Positions 16,465 through 24,916 are shown, counted from the stretch's first letter. The stretch is 30,773 nt of DNA from CAADGL01 sp964643885 (GCA_964643885.1 CAZXUI010000056.1:1-30773), one strand, 5' to 3'. Program-made: numbers and translations. Notes: a model not told the origin generated them from the sequence alone.

Positions 16465-17385
16465 TCACTCCCCGTCATAGACGATGCCGGCGATGGGCTG
16501 CTTGTAGAGGTAGCCGAGCCTGTGTGGCCGCCGCGGGGTGCCGGCATCCTGATACGGACCTGCACTGTAGATTGTCCGGTCCGCCAGTTCGAAGTACACG
16601 GTCCAGGCGCTGTTGGCCGCCGGCTTCCACTGGAACGCGTAGTGATCCACGTGGCCGTCGAGGTGGGCGATCATCGCCTCGCCGTCGTGCCGCCGCGTGA
16701 GCTTGTCCTCGTTGCCCCAGGCCGAATCGCGGACGAAGGCCAGCGCCTCGGACTCGTCTTCCTCGACCATGATCCACGGCAGCGACTGCTTGATCGACTT
16801 GTCCCAGCCAGCTTCGTAGTCGAAGTTGATGCCGAAGTCCGTCGCCCAGCGCGTCGCCCGCAGCATCTCGATCCGAGCCCCGGTCAACGACGTCGGCGCC
16901 GTGTAGCTGTAGTTCGTTCCGTTCGAGTTCGACCCGAACGCCCCGCCCTCAATCACGTCCAGCTCGTCGCCAGGGCACTTGTAGATGGCGAGCTGCTCAC
17001 CCACGTACGGAAAGATCTTGCCGTACCGCGGAACCTGGTCGAGCTGCCCGCCATTCGCACCGATCGTCCCCAGCCAGCAGTACGTGCCCCAGATGTTGTA
17101 GTTGACCGGCGGGTTCGGGGGGCGGGTCGGTTGCGTTCCGGTCGCGATGTGATAGTAGTCGTTCGTCGACCCGGGCAGGATGTCCTTGTTCTCCTGCGCG
17201 TACATCAGCCAGCCCTTGGCGAGCTGGTGCATGTTGTTCTGGCACTTGACGGTGCGGGCCTTCTCGCGGGCCGCGGCCAGGCTCGGCAGGAGAATGCTGA
17301 TCAGCAGGGCGATGATCGCGACGACGACGAGGAGCTCAATCAGCGTAAACGCCCGGCCTCGGGCAGAGCTCGAACGGGAGCGCAT
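16465..17385 (-). CDS. Type II secretion-like pseudopilin with H-x9-DG motif
   Basis: The 306-aa protein starts with a prepilin leader and methylation motif, RAFTLIELLVVVAIIALLI (mature Phe13, Glu at +5; cleavage after Ala rather than the usual Gly). An extracellular domain follows with paired cysteines, and a HDGEAMIAHLDG segment near residue 233 fits the H-x9-DG motif of the large planctomycete pseudopilin-like families. Function is unknown; such proteins are often present in many copies and not tied to a secretion operon, as here. The start is decided by the ribosome binding site: GGAGG is 7 nt before ATG 17385, whereas the upstream ATG at 17391 would overlap it. Confidence 0.92.
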   Translation of the reverse strand: MRSRSSSARGRAFTLIELLVVVAIIALLISILLPSLAAAREKARTVKCQNNMHQLAKGWLMYAQENKDILPGSTNDYYHIATGTQPTRPPNPPVNYNIWGTYCWLGTIGANGGQLDQVPRYGKIFPYVGEQLAIYKCPGDELDVIEGGAFGSNSNGTNYSYTAPTSLTGARIEMLRATRWATDFGINFDYEAGWDKSIKQSLPWIMVEEDESEALAFVRDSAWGNEDKLTRRHDGEAMIAHLDGHVDHYAFQWKPAANSAWTVYFELADRTIYSAGPYQDAGTPRRPHRLGYLYKQPIAGIVYDGE

Positions 17386-17754
17386 GAACATTCCTCCGGG
17401 CCCGGCGGCTGCGGTCGAAGCAAGCTGAATAAACAAGTGCCAGCTCTGCGCGCGTGATACCGGGCGGCACGAGAAGATGACCTGCTCATTCTATCGCCCC
17501 GCCGGCCCGCCCGCCACCAAACTTCGAGCGCGGCTCACAGAACCACCGGGCTCCGGACCGTTGGAACCGAGCTGTGAGAACCCACGCGCCGCGCCGCCGG
17601 CCCCGGTTTAATCAAGACGTATGCAGATTCGCGAACGACGAACCGGCGCGGACGAGCCCCGACATTGCCGCTGGCGGGCCGCAGGGCTATACTCCGCCAA
17701 ATGCGTGCGCCGCGGCCGCCCATCCGCCCCGCGGCACGCTCATTATGTGACCTG
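17386..17754. other. Intergenic region between the pseudopilin gene and tRNA-Ser
   Basis: 369 bases without a gene. Apart from the pilin ribosome binding site and the tRNA promoter listed separately, I see no ORF or repeat. Confidence 0.5.
17665..17693 (+). promoter_or_regulatory. Promoter of tRNA-Ser
   Basis: TTGCCG (17665-17670), 17-nt spacer, TATACT (17688-17693). Transcription would begin near 17700, about 55 nt before the tRNA. Confidence 0.55.
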
Positions 17755-17845
17755 GGAGAGGTGGCCGAGCGGCTGAAGGCAACGGTTTGCTAAACCGTCG
17801 TAGGGACATTAGCCCCTACCGCGGGTTCGAATCCCGCCCTCTCCG
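17755..17845 (+). tRNA. tRNA-Ser(GCT)
   Basis: A class II tRNA of 91 nt without encoded CCA. The acceptor arms GGAGAGG / CCTCTCC pair fully, with discriminator G. The anticodon stem ACGGT / ACCGT encloses loop TTGCTAA, anticodon GCT (17789-17791), reading AGC and AGU codons. The variable arm is long (GTAGGG...CCCCTAC), as expected for serine. T-arm GCGGGTTCGAATCCCGC is perfect. Confidence 0.98.
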
Positions 17846-17953
17846 ATGCTTCCCACGCATGCCCCGCAAGCGCTTGAAAAAGCGAGAGTTGCGAGCGTTC
17901 AGCGATGACCGGGGGGCTTTCTGCCCCGAACGGCCCTCTTCCGGGGGTCCGAC

Positions 17954-17995
17954 TCATGCGCGCGTGAGAATGTTCGTATCGAAAAGGACCGTCAC
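17954..17995 (-). pseudogene. Remnant of a VapC-like PIN toxin start
   Basis: From a GTG at 17995 the frame reads MTVLFDTNILTRA and stops. V-L-F-D-T-N is the hallmark N-terminus of PIN-domain toxins, with the first catalytic Asp. A +1 shift after Thr continues as AHESDPRKRAV to a stop at 17899, which could be more of the same domain. The GTG overlaps the stop of the upstream fragment (GTGA), as toxins usually overlap antitoxins. The rest of the domain is absent. Confidence 0.5.
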
Positions 17996-18218
17996 TCACC
18001 GCGCCCGGTGTAGATGCGCTCGCGGCTGTCACCGGCGATGCGGTCGAGGGCTGGGCGTGACAGAGCCAAGGCGTGCCACTCCTCCGACCACTTGGCCGGC
18101 GAAAGCTCAGCCGCGACTGCGGGGGAATCAACACGACGCCGAACAGCGAGCCAAGGACGTCTACGTGCCCGATCCGGACGAGCACAATGAGCGGGCTCGT
18201 GTCCGACACGACGATCAT
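17992..18218 (-). pseudogene. Broken DUF3368 PIN-like toxin gene
   Basis: The ATG at 18218 gives MIVVSDTSPLIVLVRIGHVDVLGSLFGVVLIPP, a typical DUF3368 (PIN-like) toxin N-terminus with the catalytic SDTSPLI motif. A run of five C at 18121-18125 then breaks the frame; one more C would give IPPAVAAELS. The restored frame runs only about 40 more residues to a TGA at 17992, whereas the family is about 150-170 aa. Those residues (SEEWHALALSRPALDRIAGD and onward) do not resemble DUF3368 and could be the tail of an antitoxin, since the next PIN start overlaps its stop. Its start overlaps the UPF0175 stop (ATGA), the normal arrangement of this toxin-antitoxin pair. Confidence 0.75.
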
Positions 18219-18491
18219 GGAGCCATTTCAGGGAAGCGCTTCGACAGCGCCTCGCGGTCGGCGCACAGGACTTCGAGCGAACAGTTCAACTCCACGCCAC
18301 GCCGGGCGAGCCACTCCTGTGCCGCGATCGAGGTCTCAAGGCCGAGGACGCGCGCGACCTCGCCGGCCGTGAGTTTGCCGGCGCGATAGCCCTCAACGGC
18401 CAATAGCCTCCATCGCGGCCCGGTCGAGGTCGGGACCAAACGCTCGCTTCAGCGTCTGCGATGCCTGGGTTGAGAGGTTGAGTGTGGACAT
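18215..18491 (-). pseudogene. UPF0175 antitoxin with a frameshift
   Basis: From the ATG at 18491 the frame begins MSTLNLSTQASQTLKRAFGP and stops early at a TGA. Skipping one G after the Met-Glu codons (about 18407) restores LLAVEGYRAGKLTAGEVARVLG and the rest of a UPF0175 protein, including the ELNCSLEVLCADREAL end. The corrected product would be 91 aa, the normal length for this antitoxin family. UPF0175 genes typically precede DUF3368 toxins, as here. The shorter ATG at 18439 would lack the N-terminal strand. Frameshift could be real or a sequencing error. Confidence 0.78.
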
Positions 18492-18614
18492 ATCACGCCA
18501 TGAAAACACATCCTCTTCGTCATAGCATCGACCACTTCGCGCAGGCAACCCACTTGCCGCGCCCGGCGGTCGACGCTGTCGGAATCCAGGAGCTCCTTGC
18601 TTCTGGCGCCCCCC

Positions 18615-18764
18615 TCAATTCAACTGCTCCGGCCGCAGCGCCTTGCGGGCCGGATCAGGCGCTGCGCGCAATTCCGCGGCCAGCTTGGCGACCTTGCGGT
18701 CGATCGCCTTGATCACCGCTTGCAGGATTCGCTTCACCTCGGACTTTTGTTCTCTGTGCGTCAT
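18615..18764 (-). CDS. Small charged protein of 49 aa, unknown function
   Basis: MTHREQKSEVKRILQAVIK begins a 49-residue, Lys/Arg-rich, probably helical protein ending in ALRPEQLN. It starts 9 nt after the stop of the LuxR-type HTH gene, and GGTGAG precedes the ATG. Its spacing and codon use suggest a real gene cotranscribed with the HTH gene, but I recognise no family. Downstream, towards the UPF0175 remnant, an open stretch reading LLDSDSVDRRARQV has no clear start. Confidence 0.5.
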   Translation of the reverse strand: MTHREQKSEVKRILQAVIKAIDRKVAKLAAELRAAPDPARKALRPEQLN

Positions 18765-18773
18765 ACGGGTCGC

Positions 18774-19007
18774 TCACCACCTGGTCACGTCGTAGAGGGC
18801 GGCCCAGCGGACCAGCCCCGGCCGGTCGCTCACCCCCACCTTGCGGCAGATCTGCTGAATCAGTTGCTCCACGGAGTCGCTCGAGCGGCCCGTCTGAACG
18901 GCGATGTCTGCGCTGGAGAAGCCCAGGGAAAGCAGCTTCGTCACGCGCAGCTCCGTCCCATTCAGCACGTCCGGGGAGACGACCGGCTTGCGCTGCTTGC
19001 TCGCCAT
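18774..19007 (-). CDS. Stand-alone LuxR/GerE-type helix-turn-helix protein
   Basis: The 77-aa product is almost only a LuxR-type HTH: LNGTELRVTKLLSLGFSSADIA forms the first helices and SSDSVEQLIQQICRKVGVSDR the recognition helix and dimer contact, ending with GLVRWAALYDV. It lacks any receiver or ligand domain. The usual T-V-K at the recognition helix start is S-V-E here, so DNA contacts may differ. I used the ATG at 19007 (GAGGT about 10 nt upstream) instead of 19196, whose extra N-terminus looks like non-coding sequence. It probably forms a two-gene operon with the 49-aa gene. Confidence 0.75.
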   Translation of the reverse strand: MASKQRKPVVSPDVLNGTELRVTKLLSLGFSSADIAVQTGRSSDSVEQLIQQICRKVGVSDRPGLVRWAALYDVTRW

Positions 19008-19608
19008 GTGTTTGCGGACCTCGAACCCCCAGCCGAGCTCATCCCTCGATCCTCGTGGGCGGACCGGCCCGACACCCTGATCCCGGTCAGAGAAGCTTCC
19101 GGCACAGAGCGTTCGCTTCGAGCACACGACTCCCCTCCGGGGCGGTCGCCCCGGCGCGCGGATCACCCGCCTCCGGTCCGGCCCCGCCTCAGCCAAGCTG
19201 CGTGTCTATCGGCCGCGCCTACCGATCCTTCGACAACCGACCAAACAGCGCTCTGTCAATCCGGAATTATCGCGCGGCCGCGGCGGCGCGGCCGGCCGGG
19301 CACGATTTTGTCCGGTCCGGCCGCGCGCGTGATTTGTCCGAACCGCCCGCCCGGCCGTGCGTATCGAAATCGGCTACGGACGGCAAGCTCAGAGAACGGG
19401 CCGTAGGTTCCTCTGCAGTTCTTCAATTCGCCGAGCGCTACCGCCGGGGACGTCGAACACAAGCGATAGAAGTGCCTCTCGCTTCTCCCAGGAGATGATC
19501 GGGGAAACAGAGCGCAGCTCCGCAGGTTAGCGGACGCCGACCGCCCGGTGTCCACGGGGGTCGGTCCGCCCAGAGAGAGTCCATTCGGACCCAAGAGGAG
19601 GAGAGATC
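19008..19608. other. 600-bp gene-free divergent region
   Basis: No credible ORF. It contains two similar motifs, GATTTTGTCCGG (19304-19315) and GATTTGTCCGA (19331-19341), 27 bp apart, possibly operators; a TTGACA on the minus strand (19254-19259) without a good -10; and a CCGACC...GGTCGG stem-loop at about 19539-19564 in the leader of the 19609 gene. Confidence 0.4.
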
Positions 19609-20196
19609 ATGTTTCGCAGTCGCATCGTCCCGCTGTGCGGCGTGCTGGCCGTCGTTTCTGCCGCGGGCTTGCCCTCGGCACGAGCACAGGAGCCGCTGGC
19701 GACGAGGATCGTGACCTATAATCACTTGCAAACACTCGAAACTCCATCCAGCGAGACCACCTGGGCGGTTGATGTCGAGCTGCTCAAGAGCCAGTCGAGC
19801 GGAAACGAGATTGGCTGGACGGTCGTCTCGCTGACGGTCGTCGAGTTGGACGCGGCCGGCGTCGTGCTGCGGGCGTGGCTCGACGAAACGGTGATGCTCA
19901 GCACGCCGGACGGGCTGTGGTGGACGCAGCACGCCGACCCGCTCAGCCCGGACCTGTCGGATTTTTCGCTGCCGCCGCTGATGGTCGGCACCGCCGCGGC
20001 GCAGGACCCCGGTTATGCGGACCTGGATTACTCGGTCGAAGGCGTGCCGTATCAGCTCCAGCCGCAAGACCCGGTCTACGACGACTGGGCGGCGCTGGAC
20101 TATGCGTTCACGCTGGTGGGGTCGAGCCAGAGCGAAGCGACCGGGGATGATCTGGTGGCGGAGATTGATCCGGGCGATCCGCCGGGGCACGAGTAA
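19609..20196 (+). CDS. Secreted protein of unknown function, 195 aa
   Basis: A very strong ribosome binding site (AAGAGGAGGAGAG) precedes the ATG. The product has a clear signal peptide (1-26, cleaved after SARA before QEPL). The mature part is acidic with many Asp, Trp and Tyr and alternating beta-type sequence (TTWAVDVELLKSQSSG, IGWTVVSLTVVELD, LDYAFTLVG), so a beta-sandwich is plausible. There is no cysteine outside the signal peptide and no catalytic motif. I do not recognise a family. It lies next to the accessory region and is convergent with the kinase gene. Confidence 0.75.
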   Translation: MFRSRIVPLCGVLAVVSAAGLPSARAQEPLATRIVTYNHLQTLETPSSETTWAVDVELLKSQSSGNEIGWTVVSLTVVELDAAGVVLRAWLDETVMLSTPDGLWWTQHADPLSPDLSDFSLPPLMVGTAAAQDPGYADLDYSVEGVPYQLQPQDPVYDDWAALDYAFTLVGSSQSEATGDDLVAEIDPGDPPGHE

Positions 20197-20287
20197 CCGA
20201 TTGGGTCGACGAGTAGCGCAGTTGCTGCAGCAGGAAGCTTTCGCGGCGATGCGGGTCTAGCTGAACCGACTCGAGCCGGTGGCATCG

Positions 20288-23215
20288 CTACGGCGCGGGC
20301 TGACTTGTTGCGGCCGGCGCCGCAGCGTCAGTGCGCGAACTCCGTGGCGCATAAGAACCCGACTTTTCGCGCTGTCGGATGATCTCGCGCCATTTTAGAA
20401 ACTCGTCTCGGGCCTGTCGCACGATGGCCGTTCGCCCAGCCAGCCTACCTGCCTGCTCGAGATCATTCAGGAGGCGCTCGGATTCGTCCAAAAGCCGCTC
20501 CGCGATCTGATCGCGCTCGGGCGTCTTAAACTGGATGTGCGCGATGGCCATGTTCATCTTGGTGCGCATTACGTCGAGCCCGCGCTGCGCGGCGTCGGGC
20601 TGCTCGGCGTACAGCGCGGCGGCGATCTCGTAACCGCGGCGATAGTGATTGAGCGCCGTTTCGTAATCACCGCGCAATCTGGCACAGTAGCCGACCCAGT
20701 GGTGGGCAACTTCCAGTTGAGCACGAAGCGCTGCGTTTTCAGGTTCGGCCGCGACGAGCTTCTGCCGCAGTTCCAGCGCAGCGAGCATATCGTCTGCGGC
20801 CGCCTCCGGGCCATCCGCCCGCAGGGTGACCTGGCCGCACAGTAGATAGGCATAGGCCAACCGGCCCTGGCATTCGCCATTCTCCGGTTCGCGCGCCGAG
20901 GCCGTTTGGGCTAGGTCGAGCGCCCGATCGCACATCTCCCGAGCGTTGTCCAGTTCCTCGGCCGCCAGATACACGCGCGCCAAACTGTGGCACACTGTGA
21001 ACAACTCGCGGGACCAGCCAGCCACGGTGGGATCAGTGCTCACAAGGTACTCGCCGAGGGCTTTCGCCTCGGTCAGCGTGGACTTGGCAGCATCCATTTG
21101 TGCCTCGTCGAGGAATGTCCTTCCAAGCCTTGATGACGATACGAGGAGCTGATACCGCAGATTCGCGTCCGCAGGCCGACGGGCGCTCAGAACCTCTCGA
21201 ATGCGCCTCGCTTCTCGCAACGCCTCGATCTGCGAGTGGCCGTGGCCAAGTCTCCCAAGCGTATCGCTCTGCCATTCGAGTGCGCGGGCTAACAGCGCAT
21301 CCCAACGCTGCGTCTCGTCGATCGATCGGGCGCGCGCTGCTCCCGCAGCCGGGCCCGCCATCGCCAGCGCCTCGGCAATCGGCTCTGCCGCCCTCTCGTA
21401 CTGGGCCACGTTGTAGAGGTGCCGCCCATACTCCACCAGCGCCTCGCAAAGCTCGAATCTCGCCCGCTCCGAATCCTCGCTCCTGCTCACCGCCTCGCGC
21501 CCCAGCTTGATCGCCCGCTCGAAGTGCTCCTCCGCCTCGTCCGAAACCAGCGCCAGCTTGCGATGTGCCCGCGCCAGCTCGAGCACGCCGGCCGCGCCCG
21601 CCCGCCCCGCCACACCGCCCGCCTCCAGCACGCGCAGCCACTCCGCATAGTGCCGCCGCGCATCCGCGTGCCGCCCTTCGGCATAGGCGATGTCCCCCTG
21701 CTTCTCATACAGCGCCCCACGCAGCCCGTGCATGGCCGCATCGGATTCGACCAGCGGCCGCAGCGCCTCCAGCCGCGGCGCCACCACGTCGCTCAGCAGC
21801 GAGCTGCGCGTCTCCATCCCGCCCGCCAGCGGCGCAATCTGCTCGTCGACCCGGGTCAGCACATCGCCCAGCGTGGCAAAGGTCGTCTCAACCGCCTCCA
21901 CAGCCCTGTCCCGCTGCGAGCGCACCTCCAGCCAGAGCAGCGATGCGCTCACCGCCCACGCCCCGCCCATCAGCGCCAGCACCGCCGCAACGGCCGCCGC
22001 GGCGCGATACTTGCGGAACGTCCGCTGGAGCAGGTACAGCCGGCTGCCCGCCCGCGCCTCGACCGGATCGCCCGCCAGGCAGCGCCGCAGATCCTCCGCC
22101 AGCGCCGCGGCCGACTGATAGCGCGCCTCCTTCTCCTTCGACAGCGCCTTGCGCAGGATCATCTCGAGGTCGCGGATGACGGCCGCGGAAACCTCCGCGC
22201 TGCGCTCCGGCGGAAGCGCCTTGCGCAGCGGCTGTGGCTCACTCTGGATGATGCGGGCGCGGACCTCGGCCGCCGTCCCATCCAGCGGATAGGGATAGCG
22301 CCCGCTCAGCAGCTCGTAGAGCACGACCGCCAGCGAGTAGATGTCCGAGCGGACGTCGATCGTCGCCTCGCCGCCGGCCTGCTCGGGACTCATGTAGGGC
22401 AGCGTGCCCACCACCTGGCCCGAAAGCGTCAGCGTCGGTCCGTCATCGGCCGAGGAGGTGCCCCACGCGTCCTTGGCCAGCCCGAAGTCCAGGACGTGCG
22501 GCACACCCTCCTGCGTCACCAGGATGTTCGAGGGGTTCAGATCGCGGTGGATCACGCCCTGCTGATGAGCGTGGCTGACCGCCTCGCAGACCGTCACGAA
22601 CAGCCGAACGATCTGCGTGACCGTCAGGCCGTGCAGCAGCGCGTAGTCGTCGATCGGCAGACCGTCGACGTACTCCATCGCGAAGTAGGGGCGCGAGCGG
22701 ACGAAGCCGCTGTCGTAGAGCGTGACGATGTTCGGATGGTCCAGCCGCGAGATCAGCTCCGCCTCGCGCGCCAGCCGCTGCCGCTGCCGCTCCGTCGCCA
22801 GCGGGCCGTCCAGCAGCACCTTGATCGCCACGATGCGCTGCGTCGCACGCTGGGCTGCCTTGTAGACGACCCCCTGCCCGCCGTAGTCGACCCGCTCCAG
22901 AATCGCGTAGTTCGGCAGCGCCTCGCTCAGAAACCGCACGTCCTCCTGCGTGCGGTCCGCGCCTCCATCCATCGCGTCGATCGACGAGCGCCAGCGCCCG
23001 GCGCCGCGAACCGCCGCCTGAATCTCGCGCAGCGCCCGCAGATGCTCGCCCAGCTCCGGCATCAGCTCCGCATGCCGCCGCTCGATCTCCTCATCCGATG
23101 GAGCCCCGCCGTCCGCCCGCTCGCGCTCCACCGCCGCGATGACCGCGCGGATGCGCGCGAGCCGCTCACCGTCCTCGGACGGTCCAGTGTCCCCTGGTTG
23201 CCGCTCCGTGTTCAT
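20288..23215 (-). CDS. Membrane Ser/Thr protein kinase with C-terminal TPR-type repeats
   Basis: The 975-aa protein has an N-terminal helical segment, a Hanks-type kinase domain (about 103-378), one transmembrane helix (about 404-428) and a helical C-terminus with TPR-like repeats (about 500-930). Kinase motifs: YGGQGVVYKA Gly-loop, VAIK (Lys132), HRDLNPSN (222-230), DFG (243-245) and MSPEQA. The catalytic-loop Lys is Asn227 here. The mature C-terminus would lie outside the cytoplasm if the helix crosses once. It starts 30 nt after the ECF sigma gene, so the two form an operon; planctomycete ECF groups linked to such kinases are known, and phosphorylation of the sigma factor is a reasonable guess. 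Confidence 0.92.
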   Translation of the reverse strand: MNTERQPGDTGPSEDGERLARIRAVIAAVERERADGGAPSDEEIERRHAELMPELGEHLRALREIQAAVRGAGRWRSSIDAMDGGADRTQEDVRFLSEALPNYAILERVDYGGQGVVYKAAQRATQRIVAIKVLLDGPLATERQRQRLAREAELISRLDHPNIVTLYDSGFVRSRPYFAMEYVDGLPIDDYALLHGLTVTQIVRLFVTVCEAVSHAHQQGVIHRDLNPSNILVTQEGVPHVLDFGLAKDAWGTSSADDGPTLTLSGQVVGTLPYMSPEQAGGEATIDVRSDIYSLAVVLYELLSGRYPYPLDGTAAEVRARIIQSEPQPLRKALPPERSAEVSAAVIRDLEMILRKALSKEKEARYQSAAALAEDLRRCLAGDPVEARAGSRLYLLQRTFRKYRAAAAVAAVLALMGGAWAVSASLLWLEVRSQRDRAVEAVETTFATLGDVLTRVDEQIAPLAGGMETRSSLLSDVVAPRLEALRPLVESDAAMHGLRGALYEKQGDIAYAEGRHADARRHYAEWLRVLEAGGVAGRAGAAGVLELARAHRKLALVSDEAEEHFERAIKLGREAVSRSEDSERARFELCEALVEYGRHLYNVAQYERAAEPIAEALAMAGPAAGAARARSIDETQRWDALLARALEWQSDTLGRLGHGHSQIEALREARRIREVLSARRPADANLRYQLLVSSSRLGRTFLDEAQMDAAKSTLTEAKALGEYLVSTDPTVAGWSRELFTVCHSLARVYLAAEELDNAREMCDRALDLAQTASAREPENGECQGRLAYAYLLCGQVTLRADGPEAAADDMLAALELRQKLVAAEPENAALRAQLEVAHHWVGYCARLRGDYETALNHYRRGYEIAAALYAEQPDAAQRGLDVMRTKMNMAIAHIQFKTPERDQIAERLLDESERLLNDLEQAGRLAGRTAIVRQARDEFLKWREIIRQREKSGSYAPRSSRTDAAAPAATSQPAP

Positions 23216-23245
23216 CGCACAGCGCCGCCGCTCGTATCCGCTGGT

Positions 23246-23860
23246 CTACGCGCTGCCCGACAGCGACCCCGCACCGCTGAGGAACTTCGCCAGATCCCCC
23301 AGCCGCGTGCGAAGCTCACGCAGCGCGCGGAAGAGAATGCCGTTCACCGCCGCTTCGGTCTTCTGCATCGCGTGGGCGATCTCCGCCAGCGACTTGCCCT
23401 CCAGATAGCGCAGCCGGATCGCCGTGCGCCAATCCTCCGGCAGCCTCCCCAGCGCGATCTGCACCGCGTGAGCCACCTCCCGCGCCGCCACCTCCCGGCT
23501 CGGAGTCCGCCCAGACCCCGCCACTCGCCCGAACAGGTCCGTCAGCGACTGCCGCCGGCCGAAACCAGCATGCTCCACGTGAACGTGACCGCCGCGCTTC
23601 AGCCGGCCCGCCGTCTTGAGCGCGTCGATCAGCTTGTGATCGGCGATCCCCCACAACCAGCGATCGAACCCGTCCGGCCGGTTGGAGACGTAGCGGCTGA
23701 AGCTCCGGTGCGCCGCGATCCAGACCTCCTGAAGCACGTCCTCGGCCGCGATCGTGGAGTGATACTTGGCGGGAATCTTGGCCTGCACGTATCGACGCAG
23801 CCCCTCCGCCCGAGCCATCAACTCGAGCTGGAGCGCGCCCACGTCCGCCAGCTCAGCCAT
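23246..23860 (-). CDS. ECF-type RNA polymerase sigma factor
   Basis: The 204-aa protein has sigma-70 region 2 (about 18-85: YHSTIAAEDVLQEVWIAA, DRWLWGIADHKLIDALK) and region 4 (about 130-185: LPEDWRTAIRLRYLEGKSLAEIAHAMQKTEAAVNGILFRALREL). It belongs to the sigma group found beside Ser/Thr kinases in planctomycetes. ATG 23860 is chosen because the conserved part starts shortly after it; the frame is open to 23983 with a Cys-rich, unlikely extension. No anti-sigma gene is present, so the downstream kinase is the likely regulator. Confidence 0.92.
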   Translation of the reverse strand: MAELADVGALQLELMARAEGLRRYVQAKIPAKYHSTIAAEDVLQEVWIAAHRSFSRYVSNRPDGFDRWLWGIADHKLIDALKTAGRLKRGGHVHVEHAGFGRRQSLTDLFGRVAGSGRTPSREVAAREVAHAVQIALGRLPEDWRTAIRLRYLEGKSLAEIAHAMQKTEAAVNGILFRALRELRTRLGDLAKFLSGAGSLSGSA

Positions 23861-24217
23861 GTCCTGTGATCTCTGATCCAAGTCGCAGCACTCCGCCCGC
23901 GGACAGTCGCATCCCCGGTGTCGCGACGGATACAGACATCGACCTTGCATTCCCCCGCTGCGCGTCCGCGAACCGATCGACATCGGTCCGCGGCGCCTCC
24001 CGCCCGCACATGCCCGGCCGCGCTGCCTTCTGCAACCGCCTCGGCACCACCATTATGGACTTTGCACGGCTCCTTCACAAGCTGAAAGCCCGCAGGCCGG
24101 GCCTCGCGCGGCCCCGCCGAGGTTGCGGCCCGGCCGGCCGGACTTCTCGCCGCTGCCCAGCGACGCTACATTGCGGCACTCGAACACTCGGCCGGCCAGA
24201 CTCCTGGAGACGCTGCG
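23861..24217. other. Divergent intergenic region between sigma and nnrE genes
   Basis: 357 bases with no gene beyond the possible N-terminal extension of the sigma ORF. A good promoter for the sigma-kinase operon is listed separately. No repeat seen. Confidence 0.5.
24052..24080 (-). promoter_or_regulatory. Promoter for the sigma-kinase operon
   Basis: On the minus strand TTGTGA (24075-24080), 17-nt spacer, CATAAT (24052-24057). It would give a leader of about 185 nt before the ATG at 23860, so either the leader is long or the true start lies upstream (for example 23983). Confidence 0.45.
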
Positions 24218-24916
24218 TTGGGCATTCCATTTTCACCCGGAGAGCCGCTCACCTGCCGGCAGATCCGCGAGCTCGATATCCTCGCTATCGAGCATGTCGG
24301 CATCCCCGGCGTAGTGCTGATGGAGAATGCGGCCCGCGGCGCGGCCGAGTTCATCTACGCCGCCCTGGTGAACCCGGCGCGAAACCGCGTGCTGGTGCTC
24401 TGCGGGCCCGGCAACAACGGCGGCGACGGTTTCGCCGCCGCCCGGCATCTGCGAAACGCCGGCGTCCCGGTCACCGTCGTCACCGCGACGCCGCGGGACC
24501 GAGCCCGCGGCGATGCGGCCATCAATCTCGGAATCTACGAGCGGCTCGGCGGCCCGCTGGTCGACGCGTCGCTGCCCGACGGCCTGGAAACCGCCCGGCG
24601 CGAGGCGGCCGAGGCCGAGATCATCGTCGACGCCCTCCTCGGGACCGGCTCGCGGGGCGCCCCGCGCGATACGATCGCCGAGCTGATCCGCATCGCCAAC
24701 GCCGCTCCCCGCGCCCGGCGGATCGCCATCGACGTGCCCAGCGGCCTCGACGCAGATACCGGCCAGCCGGCCGATCCGTGCTTCATCGCCGACGCAACGG
24801 TCACCTTCGTCGCCAGCAAGGTCGGTTTCGAGACCGAGTCCGCCCGGCCCTTCGTCGGCCGCGTGGAAGTGCTCGATATCGGCGTGCCGCGGGCCCTCAT
24901 CCCCGGCCGGGACTAG
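24218..24916 (+). CDS. nnrE: NAD(P)H-hydrate epimerase
   Basis: The 232-aa YjeF_N-type enzyme epimerises damaged R-NAD(P)HX so that it can be repaired. Motifs: ENAARGAAEF, GPGNNGGDG (about 68-76), DALLGTGSRGAP and AIDVPSGLDADTG. The dehydratase half (NnrD), often fused, is absent, so this is a stand-alone epimerase and the dehydratase must be elsewhere. Start is a TTG at 24218 with TGGAGA about 8 nt upstream. It is divergent from the sigma-kinase operon and 230 nt before recA. Confidence 0.92.
   Translation: MGIPFSPGEPLTCRQIRELDILAIEHVGIPGVVLMENAARGAAEFIYAALVNPARNRVLVLCGPGNNGGDGFAAARHLRNAGVPVTVVTATPRDRARGDAAINLGIYERLGGPLVDASLPDGLETARREAAEAEIIVDALLGTGSRGAPRDTIAELIRIANAAPRARRIAIDVPSGLDADTGQPADPCFIADATVTFVASKVGFETESARPFVGRVEVLDIGVPRALIPGRD

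Noticed and set aside
17790..17953. Minus-strand ORF running through tRNA-Ser
   Set aside because: Beyond the toxin remnants it translates tRNA sequence antisense, a common false ORF.
19055..19498. Plus-strand ORF of 147 aa
   Set aside because: Low-complexity Arg/Ala/Pro composition, no ribosome binding site and no recognisable domain.
17846..19600. Integrative element with tRNA-Ser as attachment site
   Set aside because: No integrase and no second copy of the tRNA 3' end were found; the region looks like decayed toxin-antitoxin genes only.
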